64,000 nt of DNA from the NCBI RefSeq assembly GCF_000150275.1, contig NW_002060978.1, forward strand, positions 124,001-188,000, in the 5' to 3' direction. The stretch comes from Trichoplax adhaerens (taxonomy: Eukaryota > Placozoa > Uniplacotomia > Trichoplacea > Trichoplacidae). Numbering within the stretch: position 1 is the first letter of the stretch; each line of letters starts with the position of its first letter. A program made the translations under genes and the position numbers. Shown here one piece after another: positions 38,746 to 51,500 of this stretch. Below the pieces are notes generated by a model. It worked only from the letters and a program-made list of their open reading frames with translations, did not search any database and was not told the DNA's origin.

Positions 38746-40045
38746 GATAACTCATCTTGTTCCCTGTTACTTTGACCTTTCAACATAAAAGTAGTCAGTA
38801 ACTCAAAATGACAAATTAATTAATTATTATAATTATTTATACAATCTACCCTTTACTAACCTTTCATTGCGTTATCGATATACAGGGCATACTATGTCTC
38901 TGGCTTAGTCTTGCGTATTTTGCACTAACCAAAAGTCATTGTGTTTCTAAAGTGTTTCTAAAATTGCTAATATAGCAAAAATTGGTGCATTTTTCTTTCA
39001 TTTAGCTCTCGAGTCATTCACGTTATCTACTGACTGTATCCTATGTGTATTTGTTGAAGTAGGACCGCTTTCGTTCGGTTATAAACTGTACTTTAGCTAC
39101 AAATTGCAAAAGCTCTTTTTGCTATTATTCGTCCGAATCATATTGAACCTTATTTCTAGTAATTCCCTAGTCAACTAAAGGAGTGAGTTACTAAAATTCG
39201 GTTGGTAGCTTAATTAATATGATTCAATACGTGTATTTAATTAAACATAGTAACAATACTAAATATAAATTCGTCACGAGTTTTGTTAATCAACTAAAAT
39301 AAAGTATTTTGCTGATACTGTTTCACGTCAGCATCTTTTTTTTTTTCTGGAGATGTACATTAACCGGCTCTTTCCTTTGGTAGATTTTGTTTTAATTTGA
39401 TCCAATCTGTAGTATAATTCTTAAAGGCAGTTTATGATACATGGACAGCTACTTTCGTTGGTTAATGGTATGAGTAAATATGTTAAGATTTATCATTGAA
39501 AAAGCCAAACTGTATGAGATCGATTGGTATGAATTGGATAAGCTTAAATCATGTGCAGTGTTGACCATATTTATACGCAGGAGTATTCATGTTCAGCCCG
39601 TCAAAAAGAAAGCTTGTGTTGGTATATGCACAATCGATCTCACCTACCAATGTACGCTACATTATCATACCGATTTTGGACACAGTGCGCGTTACGGAGT
39701 AGGCCTGGATTAGTTACCATCATGCTGTGTACGAAGACTTTTCAAGTTGCTGCTGCTGTAAATATCTCCGTTCATGATCTCTTTGGAGATTAGAGAATAT
39801 CAAATGGTGTTGCTATCAAGGCTGAGATTCGATAATGTACTCGTGACTCCGAACATTACATTAATCACCGCATTACTGTTAAAGCAGTAGAGCAATGTGA
39901 TTAGTAATAATATCTTACTTGCAAACCATGAAATTGAGCCTTGTTTTAAAATTCCTTACAATCACAAATTCTATCCAAACTCGATCAAAGTACAGTATAA
40001 CTGCATTGTAAATATACCGCAATTATAGTAAGGATAGCATTTACG
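38746..40045. other. 3' flank of deaminase gene, no further gene called
   Basis: Contains a distant AATAAA at about 39,298 and two overlapping open frames (39,480-39,713 and 39,551-39,793) of about 80 codons with no recognisable motif. These are probably chance. Confidence 0.4.
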
Positions 40046-40049
40046 ATGT

Positions 40050-41420
40050 GAGCTAACCGCCTCTATAAGCATGGCTACAAAGTGCTAGAAAATATCCAAT
40101 GATGCGATATCTTTTCTAAGCTTAAGAATCGATATTGGAGACTCAGTATCACACTATTCCGATATTATTGGATCTACGGGTATACAGGAATAGATCATCA
40201 GTAATACTGATTTCTTAAAGATTAAATTATGTGTTGAAACAAGTCATGTTTAAGATCACAAAACCGGGTATAATCACATCTTTACGACACAATATACTAC
40301 TCTACAATTAGATTTATATACAATCTAGGCTCAATACAATAGAGGAAAATTTGTGTGAATTTGTACAGTACACATGAAATCGGGCTGTATTTTCCCTTTC
40401 ACAGACAACATATCCCTCATGACGATCTATATTTATTCCAGTGAATTTTGACAGTTTGGGGGCTAGCCGCTACTGCTAGCATATGATACTTGCTTATCGG
40501 ATCTGAAAGTTTAATCAATGCATTCTATCTCTGAATATCTGTACTTCACACATTAATCAGAGTGGTATTTGGTATGTATGAACACATATATATTCAACCA
40601 GTTAAGAATTAAAGTACAATCTAACTTATTGCATCATATTCTAAGCCGTAATAAGGATACGCATCTTATATATATATATATACACTATCTCCAAACACAT
40701 ATTAACCTACACAATACCAAGTAGGTTATAGCTCAAGTTTCAATTAAATATTTATATAGTAATATACGCGTATACATAGATATATAAATATTTCCAATTA
40801 GTTTTTCCATGATCACACAACGATACATTTATTACATATAGAGGTACTGTGCTCGTATGTAAATTTGAATAACGTTATTTAGTATAGGTTAGCCGCTACG
40901 ATACTACGGTAGAGTGCTAGCAAATACATCCTAAATGACATATAGATGTATGCAAATTAATGAATCATTGCAGTATTCCATATCGACAGAAATGGAATAG
41001 TATAGAAGTCGTTAACAGTAAAACAAAATTAATATCATGATAATGACAGTATGAATGGAACTGGGTTCTATTTTCCATTTCATAGACAATACTCGCGGTC
41101 ATTACTTTTGACAACCAAGGCTAGCCGCAGCGATACCGCAGACATAGCTGCAAAGTGCTAGTAAATATATCCTAAATTATATCTGCAGTATGCAGATTTG
41201 AATAAAATTATTCACTATAGTATTCCATATCTACAAAAATAGAATAGTATAAAAGTCGTCACAAAAAAAGAAATAATAGTATGCTTATGGCAGCATGAAT
41301 AGAACCGGATTCTATTTTATATTTCATAGATACTATAGCGATCATTACTTTTGACATCCTAGGTTAGCCGCTACGATACCACAGACATAGTTGAAGAGCG
41401 CTAGCAAATATATCCCTAAA
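40050..41420. repeat. tandem array, unit about 237 bp, marked by a GC-richer core
   Basis: The core 'ggttagccgctacgatacca' followed by 'cagacatagctgaaaagtgctagcaaatat' occurs near 40,887, 41,123 and 41,363 at 236-240 bp spacing. Older copies lie near 40,055 and 40,461. Between cores, blocks 'gtattccatatctacaaaaa' and 'ggattctatttt-atttcatagac' keep their order. A (TA)n run lies at 40,667-40,682. Confidence 0.75.
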
Positions 41421-43700
41421 GGTGTTCTTCTCTATTCTCTCGAGTGTTCTGTTTCAATAGCAGATAATCAGCGAGATGTAATGCAGTAATATCGGTAAAG
41501 TCGGATCAAGAAGCTAGGCCTTCCACGAAAGCTACTCTACATGACGCCAGGAAGCGGCATGGGCGATATCTATTCCTCCATTTTTCATTAACAAGATGAC
41601 CCATTCTTGTATGAGCCTTGTCGTTATGGCCCATTTCAGATAGTCTGTCTCTCATTTAAGAAAGACTATTAAAGTATCAAGATTAAAGCATGCCATGAAA
41701 GACTTTAAGGGGAATAGTTCATAGATGATGCTTTTTTTAAATGCCCAAGAACAAGTCTATTGATACTAAAAGTGCTTTTAGACTCCATACCAATACCTCG
41801 ATTGCCTTCATCCATCGCTAAATGGGATTGACATAAAGCTAGATGTATATTCAATCTACCGATTAAATCGTCTCATTAACTAGAGTAGAGAACACCATGA
41901 TGGAGTAAATTACTTTTGCAGTTTCAAAGGGGCTCACAACAGCTTTAGCACATGATATGATCGTCATCAACCGGCGACAAGTCAAGAGATTGATGCATTC
42001 TATCGTCTAGGCATATTACGTCGATCCAGTGTCAACAATTTTAGTCAGTCGTGCGCGTGGACTTGCCTACGTTAGTAATTAAATTAAGACGTAAAAGGTC
42101 GAAATTTCTACTTATTACAACTAGAATAGTCAAACTTTAGCCTTCAGGTTCAAGTCATAATCGACTATTGCTTAATCCTAGATAGGGTGGAGGAAAGTAT
42201 TGATTTATTGACATTGATTGTTAGGGTTAGACGTACGGTAATATTTGAACAAGCATTCTTTTAAGCTGGCCTAAAAGGCATAACAATATATTGACAATGA
42301 TTTCTTCAATCATGTTGTAATATCCCACATATGAATAGCGGTTCAAGCTGCTATTAGATCTTCTATTGATTTTATGAGCAATTCCTGAACCATCTATGAA
42401 TTTCAATGGCTATTTTGGATACTCACGTCATGATTGAAACGTAGCAGGCGTTCTCACCGGGTGTTCCAATGTGATTGGATCTAGTGTCGTGATATAATAG
42501 GAAATAATGATGGTTACGTATGGATATTGATTCTATCCTCTATGCATTTTCCTTCTCCATCGATCAATAACTATAGTATGATTATTATACCCATTGAACC
42601 ATTTATAATGCAGGAGACATGTAATTATTATATACTGTTCTGTAAAATACTAAAATAATTATAATCATCCTGGACTATCTCTAAGCACTACCAGGTATTT
42701 CTAGTAGTCCTTACTCTTTCCCAATACGGACAAAAGTAGAAGATTTTACTCCTGTTCCAAGCTTCATTTATGTTATTATTAACAACACTATACTAGTATC
42801 AACAAAGATAGAAAATTCTATCTCATCTAATTCTCATCAAGGATTATTCAATCCTCATTCTTCTATTAGTGACTCCAACCCCCTTTACTGTTGACATCTC
42901 TATCCTAGTTTTGACTAAGACAGTGAACTTAAGTAGAATAATGTCCATCCAATGCTCAGTCTTTCTAACCACAAATATTGATCATGCCAAGTAAGAAGAT
43001 CAATAATAACATTGATGATGGCAAGATGGGCAACATGGGATTATTTCCATAAGTCAACAAAATGAATTGTCGGCCAAGGCTGATTCTTTAAGACTACACG
43101 CAGACTGATTATACGTCAAATTTTCTTTCATGCACGTAAATAAATAAAGGAATAGCTATTCTCCAGCTTTTTCTACCATGACCTGATGAGCATCATTGCA
43201 TTATAAACTAATTGAACTGATTAATCTATTGACTGCTTTGATGATTGGCATCTTGTCCTCCCCACCTTGTTCCTTATTGTTCCCCTTGACCGTCCATTGA
43301 TATCATGGTATTGCAATGACGATAGCATAATCCATTTTACTAATCAGCTTGACACTGATTATTTCAATCCACTTTCAATTGTATTTTTATCCTACTGCAG
43401 GCTTTACTAACATTCAATTTACTGGAAAGACAATCTTATAACAACGTTGATCCTTTCCTACCGAAGAGATGATCTTCCTTCTAATCCTGTCGTGATGACA
43501 ATATTGAGCTAATGGTCTATTTTCCACTCTATCCTGGAGTGATAATTTTCATCTATGGCGTTATTGATAGATTGAAGATGAATGTCCACTAGGTCTAATC
43601 CTGATCTAATATTGCTTCTATCCTTTCTCATCACTATATACCATATTACTCCATTACTTTCGTTATTGATCTCTAAGATTGTTATCATAACAAGAATCAA
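41421..43700. other. intergenic, no gene seen
   Basis: About 2.3 kb without a recognisable exon; frames are closed frequently. Slightly richer in G+C than the 2-22 kb desert. Nothing supportable. Confidence 0.4.
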
Positions 43701-43739
43701 AACTGTGCATGAACTGTCTGTCCTCTAGAGTTTGCCCCA

Positions 43740-45360
43740 TTTTACTAATCTACAAGGTAAATCATCTTGATCAATGGATCCTTTTTCCATTTTGCTTTAG
43801 TTTTGGGTGCCTGAGCCATTAACTATCTGTCTTTTTCAGTGAATGATATTTTGTCAACCGTGACTGTCAATTACCTTGACCAAGTCCCTATTATGGAGTT
43901 GTATTTTACTTTAGTTTTACAGCCTTGTACCAATCTTTACTTCCAATACTCATAATCATTTACTCGATAGCCACCTTTTAACTTTGCTTTAGTCTTGGAT
44001 ATTTGTAGTCGTTCGCTATACAGATGTCTTCAATCGTTAACGATACTTTATCCGTCGTCCCGGTCAGCCATCTTGATCAATTTAGCCTGGTTGTAATTTT
44101 CATTTTACTATGGTACTGCCTTCCTCTAGTGGTTAACTAGATATCTTCTACTATTAATAATACTGTACTAGTCTATCCGATAAATCATCTTGACTAATTT
44201 ACCCCATTGCCATTTTAACTTGCTTTAGTTTATTGTCTTCTATTATTAATAATACTTTACCTATCTACATAAATAATCATCTTATGATCTCGATTGATCT
44301 AGCCTATTCAAATTTACATTTTGATTTCGTCTTCGATACGCAGTCGTTCGCTCGGTGTCTTCTACTGTTAACAATACTTTATCAATCTATGCTATTGGTT
44401 TAATGTTACTTCCGTTTTCGATATCAGGTGTTTAGTAATATATTATCTGCCCTTAACGATACTCAGTATCTTACGCAATTGGATTTTAATTTTGCTTCCA
44501 TCTTCGATACTTAATCGTTAGCTATGTATCTGCTAGTGTTGACGACACTTTACCAATCTACACGATGAATCGTCTTAACTAATCCAGCCTGCTGAAATTT
44601 TCAATTTGCTTTAGTCTTGCATGCCTAGAGTCGTTAGCTGTATATCTTCTGCTATTAACGCTGCTTTACCGAGCTACGCAGTCAAATGGTCTAGACCAAT
44701 TGACTTTAGTCTTCCGAACTTGTAGTCGTTAGCTACTAGTCGACTACTGGCAACGATGCATTACTAATCTGCTATGTTAGATATTAATTTTGTTGTAGTC
44801 TTCGGCACCTATAGCCACTCGCGATAGATCTTCTACTGTTAAGTATCCTTTACCAATCTATACAGTAAATCATTATGACCAACCTAACCTACAAGAATTT
44901 TCAATTTGCTTTAATCTTGGATACCTAAAGTACTTAGTTATATGTTTTCTATCCTTAACGCTATTTGCCAATGTACTAGGTCTTGGATACCTAAAGTGGT
45001 TAGTTATATGTCTTTTACCGTTAGAACAACTTTACCAATCTACTAAGGTCGTAACCAATGGATTCTATTGGATTTTAATTTGCTTTAGTCTTCCCTAACT
45101 GTAGTCGTAAACTATAGGTTTTTTTACCGTAAATGACGCTTTACTTCTCGACCACGTTGGATTTTAATTTTACTTTAGTCAAGAATAGTTGTGACCGTTA
45201 GCCCTTAGTCTTCCACAATGAGTAATGCTTTGTTAATCAGTCATGTTAAATTTTATTTTATTGTAGTCACTAGCCGTATATCTACTAGAGTTAACTACAC
45301 TTTACTAATCTATCTGGTCAATCATTTTGACTGATCTATCCTATTTAATTGGACTTTTAT
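43740..45360. repeat. degenerate tandem array, unit about 115-120 bp, about a dozen copies
   Basis: Recurring order of landmarks: 'tttaccaatctacacggtaa', then 'atcatcttgaccaat', then 'attttaatttgctttagtct', then 'tagtcgttagctatatgtct', then 'tctactgttaacgata'. Clear copies of the 'atcatcttga' landmark lie near 43,758, 44,184, 44,566, 44,684, 44,866 and 45,328; the other landmarks fill the gaps. It ends about 230 bases before the start codon of the WW/FERM gene, so it occupies that gene's 5' flank. Confidence 0.75.
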
Positions 45361-45590
45361 TCTAGTCCTAGACATATTTATTAATTCGCACTGTCAATAG
45401 TTTTATTTTCCGGTATACTCTAATTCTTAGCATTTATCTTTTTCTCTTTTCTATTCTTTGTCATTTCTTAAATAACGGATATAAAAGCTGTTGTATTCTT
45501 TTTCAAGCAAACTATTCAATATGATGTCATACTTCCCTTGCTGACTTGTTTATTTTCAAAATTTTTTTTAAATCATAGAAGAAATAAAGC

Positions 45591-48500
45591 ATGAGTACGC
45601 CAAAGAGTGATCGACAACTTGGACGAATTAATCGAAGTTTACCATTAGGATGGAAGGCTTTAACTTTAGAAAATGGACGCGTTTACTATGTCAAGTAAGA
45701 TTTTATATCCATAGAAAAATGATTAAAGTTGGACCCCTGATCTAGTTTATGAGAGAAAATCGGATACCACCCAAAAGGGAAGAAATAGATTTTAATCTTT
45801 CCTTGACAATGTCTCCTAGACGGCAAAGGAAGTGGAACGTAAAGTGAAAAATTAGTTCTTTTCTCCAAATTATTTGCGTTTCTGTTCAAAGCTACGCCGA
45901 TTGTTGTCTCCATTATAAAGATTTCATCACTTTACAAATGGATCGACAAAATTATTTTATTTATTGACAGCTACTCATAATCGCCAAACTACCAATATCA
46001 TGGTAATATATGGAAGACGCTATAACACGTTTTCCATAAAAAAATAAATCTAATAACCCCATTTTACTCATTATTGATTTCTTATAGAAAGAAGACGAGT
46101 CAAACGCAATCTAAAGCATGATTTGATTCTTAAAAGCTTATTATTTCAAGTGTTGCTGTTTCTTTGATTTACAGCCATGAGCAATAACTATTTCGATAAC
46201 TTAAACTTTATTTGCAAATATAATCGAATCCTGTGACTCAGTTTTCTTATGATTTATTTCCGGTAGAAGAGGAGATGAATCCAACGTTGCTCTTCTAAAT
46301 ATGAATGGATTCTTAAAGTTTATTATTCCAAGGGTTTCTTGTTTCTAATTTGCAACAATAAATCAAAAATATTTCTCAATCTAGATTTGTTTGCAAATGT
46401 AAATGAATTGCATAACTCAATTTCTCTCATGATTAACTTCTTATAGAGTAAAAGGTAAAATAAACGTCTTTCTTAGTACTAAAAGATACGTTAAGCAATG
46501 TAAATCCAAGGGTTCTTTGTATTTACTTTGCAGCCATGATTAATCTCTGCAACTCGAGCTTTCCTTGTCCTAAGCGTCAAATTGTTCCTCAAGTCGCTAT
46601 TAAACCTCTGTTGAATCTATTAATGAATACTACAGATTTAAATAATCCTAGTATGATAATGTTGCTAAAGCCTAACAAGAATCCATGCCACCGGGTTGCT
46701 TTCTTTCTCACATGCTGTTTCTACACCTACAATAGCTCAGGTGGATATAAACCTATGTCCAGCAGAGCAGAACCTAAAGAGTAATCCTACATTTTTATGT
46801 TCATTCCTCAATATGCTCCACGTTCATAATATTTCAAGATGGCTGTACTCAATTGATTTCATATCATAAGGAATGTTACTATCGGCTAATATCAAAGTAT
46901 AGTATAGATGGAGAATTTTTCTAAGCCAACAAATGAAGTTCAATTCAATACTAATAGAAATGGATACTCTAAATTATCTGTCAGCTGGCTTAAATAATAT
47001 ACTTTACAGTAGACACTGTTAAAGGTTTTCCCAACTAAGAGTATCGTTTGCTATCAAGGATACTCTCAATTTCAAAGCCATAATGAAACGGACGATCATT
47101 CAGTTCTCTGATTCTCTTTTTCAAGTACTTAACGATATCTTAAATGGTCATGGTTGCTGGTCACATAGCAGCATCATTTTTATATTAACCTCCAACAATC
47201 GAATGGGGTAAAATTTCCATATGGACCCTAATCAAACGTTCTGTTTATTACATTGAAGAGCAATTGTGAGCAAAAATCATGTAATTACAATATACAAGAA
47301 GGTTTATCCCTATTTTTGACAATACCCAATTATTGAATTGATTTTGATACATATTAGATGATTTAAAAGGGCAATGCCAAAATGTTTAATTCCAGTTTTG
47401 GATAAGTAAAATATATAGCTTAATTTCAGCTATCTACTGGCTTGCTAGAGCTTTTCAATAAGGCAATATTTCAAACTGCTAGAGAATTCTAGAAAGGAAT
47501 AATGGTAGTGACAATAAAATTGAAGTCCTGTTGCGGATTATTTTCTTATAAATACAATCGTTATTTGAACGCTTTACCAGCATAAAGCTAACGATTAGAA
47601 ATCTCGAAATAGTTTATGTTAAAACATTATACGGATAGAACTGCGGTCATGAACAGGAAGAAGGAAGTAGAACAGTTTATGACTAAATTGACTTATGTGA
47701 ATTTCGAATTAATTTTTACTTTGTTTTGAATACTTTCTATTATCAGCTATGTTACTCGGAAAAGCCAATGGTATCCTCCGCCAGCACAGTGGCGTAGTAA
47801 AGAGAATTTACCTTATGGCTGGGAAAAAGCACAAGACCAATACGGATCCACCTACTATATCAGGTTAATAATTGATAATTGGGCCAGCAGATTTATTTAA
47901 AGTGTTCAGATAAAGAGGCATTTTCCATTATTTTTACTCTATTTCTAGCCATCTACTACAAATAACTACATCAGAAAAGCCGCTGCTTTCGTATAGAAAG
48001 GTAAAGTGGAATGCTCATACTCTTTCCAACTACCAGCTCTCAACCAATCATAAAATAATTTTAAAATTGGAGATTATCCATCAAAGTTTCCTCATATTTA
48101 CTCAAATTGAATGAGTTAATTGATGAAGGATAATTTTATATTCTCAATATACCACTACTTAATTATCTAGAAAACTTCTTTAACAAATACTAAACATAAA
48201 GAAATGAGGCAAAGAACATTCACTGAAGGCAAATTACGAGTTCGATTTGAAAGAGCTGTCGATATTAAACATTTTGAAGATAGTAACGTAAGTAGTTACG
48301 ATTTCATATCAGCTTGATGCGAATTTTCAAAGTATATGCTGAATTCTAATTTTTCTGATGGTATTCATACGAATAGGCAGCTCAAGAGACCGAAAGATTG
48401 CCTCGAGTTGATGGAATATTTCGAGTTCATTTATACTCTGAACATATTTCTAGTTCTTTCAAAATAAGTCAGAAATTAACTATTGAGGTAGGAATTTTAA

Positions 48501-51500
48501 AGATACATCCTTTAGCTAATAAATCGGCTAATTGAATTGGAGGTCATTTTGATTAAATAATTCATCAACGGAAAATTTTGGTATATTATCTTATGTAAAA
48601 TTTCTTTATCGATACTCGTTAAATTTTTGGCCCATCTAACATCGTATGAAAAAGAAGTATAGATTTCTGCTCTCATAAATCTAGAGTGCATTTTAACATT
48701 GGTCAATATTAATATTTAAATGCACTTTCCTTCTGAAAATTACCTTATTTGCTTACTAGCGTACCCTAGTTACCTTTGCAGTCTCTACTCACTTACCAAG
48801 TCAACGATAGATGAGCAATTATTAAGTATAACTACTTTATAAGCTTTCTGCTTCTTATTAAGTAGAATAGATAAGCTACGACTATGCTGAAGGGTTTCTT
48901 CATTGAAGGTATCAGATTTATATACCGCTATCTAACACAGTTATCTTTAAAGTTCGGCTTAATAAGCATTACAGACAGGCAAACCAATACCTTGCATGTC
49001 CGTTGTAATCTTTCCATATTTACTGTTGGCTACTACTACAGAGCCATCGACTAGATCGTCTAGCATAGTCATCTACAGTTTTTACTAGTTTATCATGACA
49101 TACAGATACATAACTATCAAAAATCATCACAACCCATAATTTCCCTTTATTGTGATAATGTGTAAAGATTTACAATAACCGACTAACAAAGCTGATTATC
49201 GTTTCATCTACTTGTCATATGTCTCAGGTATACAATAATAATTAAAACCTTAATTAATTTGTAAAGCCACGTACTTATCATGTATTCCCGATATATAATG
49301 ACAATAACTAACGAGTACGCTAATCAACGATATATCATTATTAACAATTTATAATAATTATTTATCATCGTGATCTGTAATTAATCTCATTGCTATCGAT
49401 GACTACCCGTATACAGTTGTCAAATCTAATCTAGTTTTATCTGAACAAATGAATTTTTTTATTTAGTATCATATGGTAGTGCATATCTTAAAGCTTTATC
49501 TATTGCATAAATTGTTTCAAAAGATTAGATTAGCCATCATACTATCCTAATTCTATTTCTATTGCCTGATGCAATGAACTAAGAAATAGAGAAAACTTTA
49601 CCTTTCCGGTTTATTGACAGGCCTATCTATGTAGTTACAGTCAAAGCAATCATTCTACTCTTCAATTACGCTTAGTGCTTAGTGAAGAATTGTAATCAGG
49701 GTCATTTTTTATAAACAAATTGACGCCTGTCTATGTTTATTTTCATAAAAATGCTATATGATATTGCAATTAATACCAGCATAAGAATGAAACAAGTATA
49801 AATGCGCGTATGTAAAATAACCATTTTCCCTTAATTCGTTTAATTATAGGCAATCACTCTTACATTATGTAAACGATTTGAAATTCGGCCGGAAAATCGG
49901 CGATATTTTGCTATTATGAGAAAGGAAGGTCCGATTAATTATTTATACTTTGTGATACCTCAAACCAACATTCATGATGTAAGTAGAGATTCATATCTCA
50001 ATTGTATTCTAGGTATTTAATTTTTAGATCAATGCTACTAATTGTTTACAAATAATGCATAAATGCTCTTGACTTTTATATTGACAGTTGACACAAAAGG
50101 TGCGTTATGATTCATCGGATTTTTACTTCAGAATGGCGTAAGTAGTTCGACGTAGGATAATTCATCGTACACTATCTATTCAATAAATTATGTTTCGCAG
50201 TCTATTCCTAGTTCTATGATTAGTAATAAATCAAAGAAACGATAATTTAGAGATGATGTAATTCGCTATGGGAATTTTTACAGGTTTATTCCTACTGATT
50301 TAGAAGCCTTAAGACAAACCGACGCTAATACTTACAATTATTTATTTCATCAAGTTAGTTCTGAAAAATAGAATTTCAAAGAACAGAATGAAATTTTGTT
50401 TTATGTTGATCAATAAATTGCGTCAAATGGAATTGCCTTAATAATATTAATTAATTGATATAGACAAGAATGGATATTAAAGATGGTCGATTTGCTCAGG
50501 AAATGGATTTGGATATAGCTATTGATATTGGAATAGTTCTACATCAGTATCATTTTAAAATGAATGATGATCGATGTCAGACGAAAGGAAAATCCAAGAG
50601 TAAACTGGAAAAGTACGACGCTTTCATAATATCGATTTAATTGATTCATTTATTTCAAAAATTTAGCTAAGTGAGAGTGCTGCATGATGATAATCCACTA
50701 ATATATCAGCCATTGAGCGAATAGTATCCCATTTTAAAAGCAAAATATGATAAGATACCTTAGAAACGCATTTGTCTTAGACTCAATGTATTACTTCCTA
50801 ATTAATTCTATATATGATGTTTCATTATGATTTTATTCTGCAGAGAAGTTGATCTGAAAATATTAGAAAACATAATACCTATTAAAAGGCTTAAAGTTAA
50901 AGACTTTAAATGGCGTTGTCGTCGTACTTTAGGGCAAGTTCAGGTGAATGCGCAAATCCAAGCTATCATGATAAATTTTATGCCTAACGGTGATGAAAAC
51001 TTGATTAAAATTTTATCAACATTAAATCTGTTAAATATTTGATCGTTCACAGGACTTAAGTTGTGAAGATTTAAAATCGTATGTCATGACATTATGCGGA
51101 AACATTCGTAATTTTGGTGGTCAATATTATAAGCTTAACTCGGTTGGCATTTTAGAATTTCAAATTAAAATTAATATTACAATTATCAATTAAAAATACC
51201 AAATACTGCATCTGCATTCTTTTAGAGTTCCGATAAAATTGTTAAGTTATTAATTGGAAGAAATTGTGGTATTAGTGAAATCGTCCAATCCAATTATCGT
51301 AGCGTACGAAGAATTCCAACTTTACGATTTATTACATAATTGACATGATCTATTAGAAACTATTGAAATGACGCGTTCTATTCCGTGTTCTTAGATGAAT
51401 CGACTAGCATGGTTTCAGCAAGTTACTAGTATTATTGTAAAGCCGACTGGCAAACTATCCTATCAAATAGAGATTCACTTGAATCCTGACGAGGTTTATG

